Of a stretch of DNA of 64,000 bases, positions 25,444-32,967 are shown piece by piece. The DNA lies in the NCBI GenBank assembly GCA_027313705.1, contig DAHVDE010000023.1:1-64000 (forward strand), read 5' to 3'. The translations under genes were made by a program, and so were the position numbers. The notes under the pieces are model-generated. The model was not told where the DNA came from. It worked only from the letters and a program-made list of their open reading frames with translations, and did not search any database. Source of the stretch: Actinomycetota bacterium (GTDB lineage Bacteria > Actinomycetota > Actinomycetes > Streptosporangiales > Streptosporangiaceae). How positions within the stretch are numbered: position 1 is the first letter of the stretch; the number at the start of each line of letters is the position of its first letter.

Positions 25444-25917
25444 TCAGGCCAGGTCGAGATGCTGTAGCTGGCGCTGTTCTGCCTTGATGTCGGCCGGGCT
25501 GGTGCAGCCGCAGCAGATGCACTTGGTCAGGCAGGTGCACCAGCCTTCGCAGCCGCCAGGGCCGATGCAGTCGTAGCAGACCTTGTAGCCAAGGCCCTTG
25601 CCCAGGCCCATGCAGGCGATCCAGTTACCTGAAGGCCATTCGCACCGGTAACCCTGGGCGTTAAAGCAACCGCTGCTGAACGAGCCCTTGCACAGGTGAT
25701 ATTTGTGCGGACAGCCGATATCCGGGCACTTGTCGCACCGTCGCGTCGGTCCGCACGTGCAGGTCTGCGCCTGCGCCGCGCTGTTGCCCGCGGCCAGTGC
25801 GGCCAGCCCCGTCGTGCCGCCGACGATGGCGCGGCGCAGCGCGTCCCTGCGGCTCACCCGCCTGGCTACCCGCTCGGTCACCCGCCTGCCCGGCTTGCCC
25901 GGCTTGCCAAGGCTCAT
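25444..25917 (-). CDS. Tat-exported cysteine-rich protein, methylamine dehydrogenase light-chain-like
   Basis: The 157-residue protein has a twin-arginine signal (SRRDAL at 22-27, hydrophobic to about 50). The mature part holds 18 cysteines between residues 53 and 138 and is then polar. NWIAC (98-102), YKVCYDC (111-117) and WCTC (126-129) recall the methylamine dehydrogenase light chain, which folds around six disulfides and makes tryptophan tryptophylquinone. Trp94, Trp99 and Trp126 are candidate cofactor positions, but the spacing differs from the classic pair. The start overlaps the MauD-like stop (ATGA). MauE and MauD homologues upstream support periplasmic-side disulfide maturation. No heavy-chain gene lies nearby. 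Confidence 0.72.
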   Translation of the reverse strand: MSLGKPGKPGRRVTERVARRVSRRDALRRAIVGGTTGLAALAAGNSAAQAQTCTCGPTRRCDKCPDIGCPHKYHLCKGSFSSGCFNAQGYRCEWPSGNWIACMGLGKGLGYKVCYDCIGPGGCEGWCTCLTKCICCGCTSPADIKAEQRQLQHLDLA

Positions 25918-26501
25918 CTGCTTGCCTCCCCTAGTGCCGCGGCGGCTGGCTCGGCCGCCGACGCGCTCGTGATGTACTGGCGCACCTGCGCAGCCTCGAT
26001 CGCCGAGCCGGCCGCCCTGACGGTGCCGAAGCCGTCGATGGCGACCAGAAGCGGTGTCGCCGACACCGCGTAGGCGTCAAGCTCGGCGGGCCGCGCCGGA
26101 CGGCCGATCTCAAGCTCGGTGGCCTCGAAAGCCGGTGAGATCTGGAGGTAACTGACCGGATCGGAAATCATCAGCACGACCCGCGTACCGCCTAGCTCGC
26201 CGGCCGCCGCGAACGAGCCGAGCACCTTGACGAGTTCCTCGCACGACGGACAGGTCGGATCGACGAAGGCGAGCACCAGCGGCTGCCCGGCGCCGGGACG
26301 CAGTAGCCTCGGCTCCCGCTCACCTGGCCTCAGATAGTGCAGCGGGGTGGCCAGGCGGCCGACCGGCGGGCCGAGCTCTCCGGCCTGCCCGGTGCCGCTC
26401 ATCAGCTGGCCAAGCTGCCTGAACAGCACGAAGACGAGAACGCCCAGCCCGCCGAGCAAGGCCCACTGCGCGACCGCCAGGTCAAGTGGTATCCGCACCA
26501 T
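25914..26501 (-). CDS. MauD-like membrane-anchored thioredoxin
   Basis: The 195-residue protein has one N-terminal membrane helix (11-30) and an extracytoplasmic thioredoxin fold with LAFVDPTCPSCEELVKVLG, CPSC at 84-87. MauD proteins form or isomerise disulfides in the methylamine dehydrogenase light chain. The ATG at 26501 is chosen because GAGGAG lies nine bases upstream; an ATG nine bases earlier sits directly on that site. SATPLLVAIDGFG holds the cis-proline. It is translationally coupled to the Cys-rich gene, its likely client, and its 5' end overlaps the mauE-like gene. Confidence 0.8.
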   Translation of the reverse strand: MVRIPLDLAVAQWALLGGLGVLVFVLFRQLGQLMSGTGQAGELGPPVGRLATPLHYLRPGEREPRLLRPGAGQPLVLAFVDPTCPSCEELVKVLGSFAAAGELGGTRVVLMISDPVSYLQISPAFEATELEIGRPARPAELDAYAVSATPLLVAIDGFGTVRAAGSAIEAAQVRQYITSASAAEPAAAALGEASR

Positions 26502-27064
26502 AACGCCCATCTCCTCAGGGAGCGAGGCTTCACTCCGGCCCGCGCCCCGGCCGCCGCGCTGAACGCCGCCAGCGCCACGAGCAAGGCAGCCGCGAGCAAG
26601 GCAAATTCGGCTGCCGGCCCCAGCCGCACCGCGATCGCGGACACAGGCAGCGAGCCGAGCAGTCCGGCGAGCACCAGGCCGGCCGCCCTGAATACCCCGG
26701 CGATGCTGAAGCCGCGCCGCGACAGCGCGCCGAAACACCGGCATGGCCGCCCGCGATATCGCAGGTAACCGACCGTCCACACGACGAGGAAGCTGACGCA
26801 GATCGCCAGCACCACCAGGTTCAGCCACCAGGCGCGCGGCAGCGCGAGACTGGCCGCGCCGGCCGCGACTTCTCCGGCCGCGATCAGCACCGCAAGCGCG
26901 GAGATCAGCGGGCCGGCCGCGAGCGGGGGCAAGAACAGCCGCACGGTGCCCGCGAAACCGGCCGGATCGGCCAGTTTGGCCCCGCCCGCCGCCACAAGCA
27001 GCACTGCGACGGCGGACTTGCATCCGAGCACCCCGATCTCAAGCACCGCGTTCGTGACGTGCAC
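26402..27064 (-). CDS. MauE-like redox membrane protein
   Basis: The 220-residue protein has four or more membrane helices and CRCFG at 108-112, the MauE hallmark after the second or third helix. MauE/DoxX-type proteins are thought to pass electrons or disulfides across the membrane to MauD. It starts with GTG five bases after the stop of the CXXC-less thioredoxin gene. The last 35 residues overlap the MauD-like start in another frame and look non-conserved, so a natural stop may have been lost or the true end may be near residue 190. Confidence 0.78.
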   Translation of the reverse strand: MHVTNAVLEIGVLGCKSAVAVLLVAAGGAKLADPAGFAGTVRLFLPPLAAGPLISALAVLIAAGEVAAGAASLALPRAWWLNLVVLAICVSFLVVWTVGYLRYRGRPCRCFGALSRRGFSIAGVFRAAGLVLAGLLGSLPVSAIAVRLGPAAEFALLAAALLVALAAFSAAAGARAGVKPRSLRRWALWCGYHLTWRSRSGPCSAGWAFSSSCCSGSLAS

Positions 27065-27069
27065 CTGGG

Positions 27070-27654
27070 CTACACCGCCAGCCTGAACGCGGGCCGAGGC
27101 AGTTCTGCGTCCTGGTCGGCGGCTGGCGGCATGCCCGCGATCTGCCTGAGCTTGACCAGTTGCCAGTCGTGATTTACCAGGCTGGACGCCCTGACCAGGC
27201 CGGCCTGGTCGACGAAGATGGCGAACGGCATGACTCTGACGTTGTAGTCGCCATACAGCTTCGGCGACCCGGCGAGCACGGTGATGCCGTCAAGGCCAAG
27301 CTGCCAGGCCAGCTCGGCCGCGCCCTCGCTCGCTCCCCTGGTCAAGATCACGATCTCCAGGTCGCCAGGCTGGCTGAGCTCCTGCAGGCCGGCCACCACC
27401 GAGGGGAACGCCCTGAGCGAATGATCGGCGAACAGGATCAGTTGAAGCGAAGCCGCAGCAGGCGGCGACGAGTGCGCCTGCCCGGCGGCGTCGGCGAGCG
27501 TCCAGGCCGGAGCGCGCCTGCCCCTGGCTAGGCCGTCGCGCTCGATGGCTGCGGCTCCCGACAGGGCAAGCTGCCCGATACCGAACCAGGCAAGCATCCC
27601 CGCAGCGCACAATATTATCGTAATTACGATAAAGACGATTGAATTCGCGATCAC
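27070..27654 (-). CDS. Thioredoxin-fold membrane protein lacking CXXC
   Basis: The 194-residue protein has an N-terminal helix (5-28), then a TlpA/MauD-like fold: APAWTLADAAGQ opens it, LILFADHSLRAFPSV stands where the CXXC should be, and NVRVMPFAIFVDQAG carries the cis-proline. The only cysteine, Cys16, is in the membrane helix. It cannot do dithiol chemistry in the usual way and may be a scaffold or regulator of the active MauD-like protein. It is the first clear member of the cassette. Its upstream region is AT-richer than the surroundings (around 27600-27670). Confidence 0.72.
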   Translation of the reverse strand: MIANSIVFIVITIILCAAGMLAWFGIGQLALSGAAAIERDGLARGRRAPAWTLADAAGQAHSSPPAAASLQLILFADHSLRAFPSVVAGLQELSQPGDLEIVILTRGASEGAAELAWQLGLDGITVLAGSPKLYGDYNVRVMPFAIFVDQAGLVRASSLVNHDWQLVKLRQIAGMPPAADQDAELPRPAFRLAV

Positions 27655-27675
27655 GTGCGGACCAAATCTGACCTG

Positions 27676-28344
27676 TCAGGGTTCATGCCAGACTTCATGC
27701 AGTGAACCCAACCATCCGCGGCTGGCAATGGTCAAGCATGGCGAGTCCGTCAGGTATGAAGCGTCGCTTAATGGCTGGCTCACGCGCCTTCCTGGTAAGT
27801 GCCGAGCCGACCAGCGCGGCCCGAAGCAAGCCCACTCGATCGCCCAGCAAGCCAGGCGGCGCCGGTCCATGGCCCATCTGACCAGCCAGCCAAGCCCGAA
27901 CCCGGTCAGCAAAAGCCCGAGCGCGGTCATAACCTCGACCAGAATTACACGGAATGTCACGATATTAGCGGTGACCGGACCTTGCCCGGTCACCGCGCCA
28001 CGCTGGTTAACCCAGATCTTGACGCTCGCCCCGACCGGCGTCCCTGGCGCGGCAGGCACAAGGCCGGTCTTGCGGACGCCAGCCGGAGTCCGCCACCGGC
28101 CGTAAACCCATGCCGTCTCGCTGGCACTGAAGCCATTCATCCTGGCGGGGGCGGCAGTGAGCACGACCGCGCTGACCTCGCGCCAGGACCGCTCGGCAAC
28201 GACCAGTCGCATGTTGCTTGCCCTGGTCGCGCCGCCCGCCATCGGCACGAGCAGCGGCACGGCGATCAAGAATGCCACCGCGAGCAGCAGCCAGAACGCC
28301 CGTTCAGCCCGGTCGATGCCGCGCCGCAAAGGATTGCCGTCCAT
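27676..28344 (-). CDS. Rv1733c-like two-helix membrane protein
   Basis: About 222 residues: NPLRRGIDRAERAFWLLLA opens with the family's NPLRR-D-E pattern and the first membrane helix. An extracytoplasmic domain follows with WVYGRWRTPAGVRKTGLVPA and VKIWVNQRGAVTG, and a second helix near LLLTGFGLGWLVRW. Rv1733c is a dormancy-associated mycobacterial membrane antigen of unknown function. The frame is open upstream to 28518, but those codons lack GC-rich third positions, so I start at the Met before NPLRR. It ends 21 bp before the thioredoxin-like gene. Confidence 0.68.
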   Translation of the reverse strand: MDGNPLRRGIDRAERAFWLLLAVAFLIAVPLLVPMAGGATRASNMRLVVAERSWREVSAVVLTAAPARMNGFSASETAWVYGRWRTPAGVRKTGLVPAAPGTPVGASVKIWVNQRGAVTGQGPVTANIVTFRVILVEVMTALGLLLTGFGLGWLVRWAMDRRRLACWAIEWACFGPRWSARHLPGRRVSQPLSDASYLTDSPCLTIASRGWLGSLHEVWHEP

Positions 28345-28521
28345 CCCGGCCAGGCGAGCAGCCCGCCTGAGCGGCCTGGACGTGTTCCATCTGCTACGGT
28401 CCCCCGTCCGTCGCACACCGACAGCATTCCCAGCCATAGCCAATCCACGCACCACGTCGTTCCGAAGCCGCCAGGCGAGCCGATCGTGGTAGCGTGCGCG
28501 AGGTAGACGGGGGGTCAACGG

Positions 28522-29715
28522 TTGTACGGGGGGCCGAAGACCTGGTCCTTGCTTGATCCGCTGCGGACCAGGCGATTCTTCCTGGCCGGCGTCGCTGCCG
28601 GAGTGCTCGTCATGTCAGCGACCGGCCTGGCGGCGGCCAGGCTGATCGAGTCGCCGGGTCAGCTTGCGGCGCGATCGGCGGCGCCGGCCGGCGCTGTGAT
28701 CACCGGCGTGGCCAGCATGCGGGTACTGCGGACCGAGATCGCGGTACCAGGCACCGTGCGCGCCGGGCACACCGTGGCGGTGACCGCCGCCGCGCCTTAC
28801 CGTGCCGTGGTCCTCACCGGGGTGCCGGTCAAGCTCGGGGATGTGGTCAGGCCAGGACAGGTGATCGCCGAGATCGACGGCAGGCCGGTCATCTTGCTCA
28901 GGGGCACGCTGCCGCCATTTCGCGACCTGCGAGAAGGCGATGCCGGCCCGGACGTGACCCAGTTGCAGGCCGCGCTCAGGGGCCTTGGTTACGCCGACTA
29001 CGACGCGGCCGGCTATTTCGGCCCTGGCACCGCCTTCGCTTTGCGGCTGCTCTACCAGCATCTCGGCTACTCCGCACCGCTTTACCGCCGGCAGCCGAGC
29101 CGGCCCGGCCGGCACCTGCCGCCGCAGGTCTACCTGCCCATGGCTCAGGTGAGCTACATCCCCGCGGCGGCGGCGCTGGTCGTAGCCGTCGATGCCAGGG
29201 CGGGCAGCACCGTGGCAGCCGGCCGCGTCGTGCTGAGACTGGCCACAGGTAACCCGTACGTGACCGGGCTGCTCAGCGCCGGGCAGGCCACGCTGATCAG
29301 GGCGGGCGACCCGGCCGTTATCGATTCAGCCAGCCCGCACGTCGCGGCGGCCGGCACGGTGACGGCGATCGGCGCCATTCCCGCCTACGCCAGAGGCGCC
29401 GGCCTGGCGGGCTTCCCCGTCCATGTCACGCTGAAACACCCGCTGGCCGAGAGCCTGACCGGCCTGAGGGTCAGGCTCACGATCTGGTCAGCGGTCACCA
29501 GGTCCCCGGTACTCACGGTGCCGCTGGCCGCGGTATCTAGCACCGGCTCGGCACGCCGCATGGTCAGCTTCGTCACCACGATCGCACCTGGCGGCCGCAC
29601 CAGCCGGGTCACGGTAACCACCGGCCGGTCAGCGGGCGGTTACGTGGCGGTGACCCCGGCCGGCCAGGACGCGCTCCGGCCAGGCGACCACGTCGTGATC
29701 GGAGCGCGCCGGTGA
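28522..29715 (+). CDS. Membrane-fusion (HlyD-like) protein with peptidoglycan-binding domain
   Basis: The 397-residue protein has one N-terminal helix (20-40), a lipoyl/barrel-sandwich half (TVAVTAAAPYRAVVLTGVPV, GDVVRPGQVIAEIDGRPV), a PG_binding_1 domain (DVTQLQAALRGLGYADYDAAG) inserted between the halves, and a beta-barrel part ending in APGGRTSRVTVTTG. This is the layout of actinobacterial adaptor proteins that pair with MacB-like ABC systems. The start is TTG. The stop overlaps the ATPase GTG by four bases. It probably bridges the permease to the cell wall. Confidence 0.82.
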   Translation: MYGGPKTWSLLDPLRTRRFFLAGVAAGVLVMSATGLAAARLIESPGQLAARSAAPAGAVITGVASMRVLRTEIAVPGTVRAGHTVAVTAAAPYRAVVLTGVPVKLGDVVRPGQVIAEIDGRPVILLRGTLPPFRDLREGDAGPDVTQLQAALRGLGYADYDAAGYFGPGTAFALRLLYQHLGYSAPLYRRQPSRPGRHLPPQVYLPMAQVSYIPAAAALVVAVDARAGSTVAAGRVVLRLATGNPYVTGLLSAGQATLIRAGDPAVIDSASPHVAAAGTVTAIGAIPAYARGAGLAGFPVHVTLKHPLAESLTGLRVRLTIWSAVTRSPVLTVPLAAVSSTGSARRMVSFVTTIAPGGRTSRVTVTTGRSAGGYVAVTPAGQDALRPGDHVVIGARR

Positions 29716-30458
29716 CGACCGGCCTGCGGCCTCCCGTCGTCGAGCTCGAGGCGATCGAACTGCGTCAGCCCAGGTCGACGCCGTCGCCGGGCGGCCGCAT
29801 CGACCTCACGGTCTGGCCAGGCGAACTGATCACGCTGGCCGGGACGCCCAGGTCTGGCCGGTCGGCGCTGCTCAGCGTGCTCGGTCTGCTTGACCGGCCG
29901 GCCGCTGGCAGGTACCTGCTGAACGGCGCGGATACCTCCAGGCTGAAGGACAAGGAGGCCTCGGCGCTGCGCGGCAGGCTGATCGGCTTGGTGTTCCAGC
30001 GCAAGATGCTGCTGCCGAGCAGGTCGGTGCTCGACAATGTGATGCTGCCGCTGCGCTACGCGGGCCAGCGCGGCCCGCGCCGCCTTGCCATCGCGCTCGG
30101 CTGCCTGGAGCGGGCCGGGCTTGCCGACCGGGCGGCGCTCATGACCTGGCAGCTATCCGCGGGCGAACTCGCCCTGTGCGCGATCGCCAGGGCGCTGGTC
30201 ACCAGCCCTGGCCTGCTGCTCTGTGACGAGCCAGCAGCCGGGGTTGAACGAGAAGCCGCGGCCAGGATCGGCGGCCTGCTCGCAGCGCTGTCGAGGGAAG
30301 GCAGGACCGTGATCGCGGCCACCGACGACCAGTTCACCGCCGCCTACAGTTCCAGGTCGGTACTGCTCGGCCGCATCGCCGCGATCGAGGCGCCGGCGAT
30401 CACCGCCGCAGCAGCTAGCACGACTCCAGCCAGGGAAGCGGCCGGCCTCAATGACTAA
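29712..30458 (+). CDS. ABC transporter ATPase, MacB/LolD-like, with degenerate catalytic motifs
   Basis: The 248-residue protein has the domain order of a MacB-type ATPase but altered motifs. Walker A reads GTPRSGRSAL with arginine in place of the invariant lysine. The signature is QLSAGELAL. Walker B LLLCDEPAAGV keeps D and E. The switch histidine position reads AATDDQ. The Q-loop (LVFQRKMLLPS) is present. It may hydrolyse ATP poorly or act as a structural subunit. It overlaps the adaptor gene (GTGA) and the permease gene (8 bp), so the three are one operon. Confidence 0.82.
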   Translation: MTTGLRPPVVELEAIELRQPRSTPSPGGRIDLTVWPGELITLAGTPRSGRSALLSVLGLLDRPAAGRYLLNGADTSRLKDKEASALRGRLIGLVFQRKMLLPSRSVLDNVMLPLRYAGQRGPRRLAIALGCLERAGLADRAALMTWQLSAGELALCAIARALVTSPGLLLCDEPAAGVEREAAARIGGLLAALSREGRTVIAATDDQFTAAYSSRSVLLGRIAAIEAPAITAAAASTTPAREAAGLND

Positions 30459-31698
30459 CGTGGCGACCAGGCCGACCGTGCTCAGGGCGCCAGACGCGCT
30501 CGCCGAGGCCGGCGCCGCGATCACCGCCAGGCATGGACCTGCCATCTTCACCAGCTGCTGCGTCATGCTCGCGGTGGCCTGGTTCGTCGCCGCGCTCGGC
30601 CTGATCAGCACCGCCGAAGGCGCGGTGGCGAAGGCGTTCGCGGCCAGGCTGCCGACGTCCCTGACGATCACCGCGCCGGCCTCGGGGTTGCCTGACCCGC
30701 CGTTCCCCTTCCCGGCCGGCGCGGCGGCCAGGCTGGCCGCGATGCCTGGAGTGGTCGCGGCGGGCGTGTGGTGGCCGGCACGCCTGGACGGCGGACCAGT
30801 CACGGTCAGCACTGGACCTGGGTCATGGCCGGTGGCCGGCCTGCGCCCGCCGGTGATCGCGGCCGGTCCAGGGTTCCTCGCGGCGGCGGGCGTCAAGGTA
30901 GGGGCGGGCCGCGCGTTCGATGCCTGGGACCATGCACACGCGGCCGGCACCTGCCTCGTCGGCTCGGCGCTCGCCCGCCGACTCGGCCTCGCCTGGCCAG
31001 GCCGCCAGCAGCTCATCTACCTCGGCGGCCTGGCCTGCACGGTGACCGGGATCGTGGCGAGCGCACCCGCGCGGCCCGCCCTGCTCGGCTCGGTCATGCT
31101 GCCTGCCTCGGCCGCGACGGCGTTTTTCGGTCCGCCAGGACGGCCTGCGGGCGGCGGACCCGCGATCGTGGTCCGCGTCAGGCCTGGCGCCGCCGCGACG
31201 GTGGCCAGGCTGGCGCCTTACGAGATCAGTGCAGCCGCACCCCGCCAGTTCCGTGTCGCCGTGCCGCCGAGCCCGGTGCAGCTAGACCGGCAGGTCTCGG
31301 GCGCACTGCACGGCTTGTTCGCGATTGCCTGCTGGGCGGGAGCCGTTTTCTGCCTTATTGGCATATCAGGATTTTCCTATTTCATCGCGGCACAGCGGCT
31401 GCCTGAATTGTCGCTGCGCCGAGCACTCGGGGCCAGGCGGCGGCACATCGCGGTGCACGTGCTCACCGAGTCTGCGCTGCTCGGGCTGCTAGGCGGACTC
31501 GCCGGAGCCGGCCTAGGCGTGGCCGTCATCGTCCTGGCGGCGCAGGCCATGGGCTGGACTCCGGTGGCCAACCCGGTGACGCTCTGGCCGGCGCCGCTCG
31601 CCGGGGCCTGCGCCGGGCTGGTCGCCGGAATCGTTCCCGCAGCGCGGGCGGCATGGATCAGGCCGGCCCGCGGGCTGACCAAATTCGCGCCTTTGTAG
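30451..31698 (+). CDS. FtsX/MacB-like ABC permease
   Basis: The 415-residue protein has one N-terminal helix (about 33-55), a long extracytoplasmic domain of roughly 230 residues and three C-terminal helices. FIAAQRLPELSLRRALGARRRHI is the FtsX family's cytoplasmic coupling segment. This topology marks mechanotransmission-type ABC systems (MacB, LolCE, FtsX) that move proteins, peptides or lipids at the outer face. With the adaptor and ATPase it forms a full trio, divergent from the MauE/MauD cassette. Confidence 0.83.
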   Translation: MTNVATRPTVLRAPDALAEAGAAITARHGPAIFTSCCVMLAVAWFVAALGLISTAEGAVAKAFAARLPTSLTITAPASGLPDPPFPFPAGAAARLAAMPGVVAAGVWWPARLDGGPVTVSTGPGSWPVAGLRPPVIAAGPGFLAAAGVKVGAGRAFDAWDHAHAAGTCLVGSALARRLGLAWPGRQQLIYLGGLACTVTGIVASAPARPALLGSVMLPASAATAFFGPPGRPAGGGPAIVVRVRPGAAATVARLAPYEISAAAPRQFRVAVPPSPVQLDRQVSGALHGLFAIACWAGAVFCLIGISGFSYFIAAQRLPELSLRRALGARRRHIAVHVLTESALLGLLGGLAGAGLGVAVIVLAAQAMGWTPVANPVTLWPAPLAGACAGLVAGIVPAARAAWIRPARGLTKFAPL

Positions 31699-31743
31699 CC
31701 GGCCACCCGCGTGACCGCGCCGCGCCCGCGACAAAATGATCGG

Positions 31744-32922
31744 ATGGCCTGCACTGCGCACCTCGCCTGGACCGACCGGCTGACCGGCTACAACTTCGGG
31801 CCCGGCCACCCCCTGGCGCCGATCAGGGTAGAACTGACCATCGAACTGGCACGTAACCTCGGCGTGCTCGACGCGGAGTGCCTCGAGGTGCGCCCGCCTG
31901 AGCCGGCCACCGACGCCGAGCTTGAACTCGTGCACGACCCCGAGTACATCGCGGCCGTCAGGAAGGCGGGCGCCACCGGGGCGTTCGAGGCGGCGGCCAG
32001 GTTCGGGCTCGGCACCCCGGACGACCCGATCTTTCCCGGCATGCATGAGGCGTCGGCCCTGATCGCCGGCGCTACCCTGGCGGCCGCCAGGGCGGTGTGG
32101 ACCGGATCGGCCGCGCACGGCATCAGCATCGGGGGCGGACTGCACCACGCCATGCGCGGCCACGCCAGCGGGTTCTGCGTCTACAACGACCCGGCGATCG
32201 CCATCGCCTGGCTGCTGGCCAGGGGAGCCAAGCGGATCGCCTACGTGGACATCGACGTGCACCACGGCGACGGCGTGCAGGCCGCGTTCTACGATGACCC
32301 GCGGGTGCTTACGATCAGCCTGCACGAGCACCCGGCGACCTTGTTTCCCGGCACCGGCCGAGCCAGCGAGACCGGCGGCCCAGGTGCGCCAGGCTCGGCG
32401 GTGAACGTGGCGCTCCCCGCAGGGACAGCGGACGCGGGCTGGCTGCGGGCGTTTCACGCGGTGGTACCGCCCCTGCTGCGCAAGTTCCGGCCGGAGATAC
32501 TGGTCAGCCAGCACGGCTGCGACACGCACTGGTCGGATCCGCTGGCCAACCTGGAACTGACCATCGACGGCCAGCGTGCCGCGCACGCGGCCATCCACGC
32601 CCTGGCCCACGAGTGCGCTGGCGGCCGGTGGCTGCTGACCGGCGGCGGCGGCTACTCACTGGTCCAGGTGGTACCGCGCACCTGGACTCACCTGATCGCC
32701 GAGGCGACCGGGCATCCGCTCGACCCGGCGGCCGAGACGCCGCCGCGCTGGCGTGCCTACGTGACCAGCAGGACCAGGGAAACCGCGCCGCAGTACCTGA
32801 CCGAGGAAGCCCCTGCCGCCTTTACCCCCTACGAACGCGGCTTCGACCCGGCCGACCCGGTCGACAGGGCCATCAGGGCCACCAGGGACGCCGTCTTCGC
32901 CGACCACGGCCTCATGCCTTAG
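31744..32922 (+). CDS. acuC: AcuC-type histone deacetylase family protein
   Basis: The 392-residue protein has the class I/II deacetylase core: GGGLHHAMRGHASGFCVYND, YVDIDVHHGDGVQAAFYDD, ISLHEHPATLFPGTG and LTGGGGYSLVQVVPR. The zinc ligands D-x-H and the later Asp are present. AcuC deacetylates acetyl-CoA synthetase and other lysine-acetylated proteins. The start is the Met before ACTAHLAWTD; a longer frame upstream lacks coding character. It follows the permease gene by 45 bp and could be read through from it. Confidence 0.9.
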   Translation: MACTAHLAWTDRLTGYNFGPGHPLAPIRVELTIELARNLGVLDAECLEVRPPEPATDAELELVHDPEYIAAVRKAGATGAFEAAARFGLGTPDDPIFPGMHEASALIAGATLAAARAVWTGSAAHGISIGGGLHHAMRGHASGFCVYNDPAIAIAWLLARGAKRIAYVDIDVHHGDGVQAAFYDDPRVLTISLHEHPATLFPGTGRASETGGPGAPGSAVNVALPAGTADAGWLRAFHAVVPPLLRKFRPEILVSQHGCDTHWSDPLANLELTIDGQRAAHAAIHALAHECAGGRWLLTGGGGYSLVQVVPRTWTHLIAEATGHPLDPAAETPPRWRAYVTSRTRETAPQYLTEEAPAAFTPYERGFDPADPVDRAIRATRDAVFADHGLMP

Positions 32923-32967
32923 CGCTGGCCGGCGGCGGGACGACCCGACATAAGGCAGAATGCCGTC

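Noticed and set aside
31513-32610. 365-codon minus-strand frame over acuC
   Set aside because: Arg/Gly-rich shadow frame; AcuC motifs are on the plus strand.
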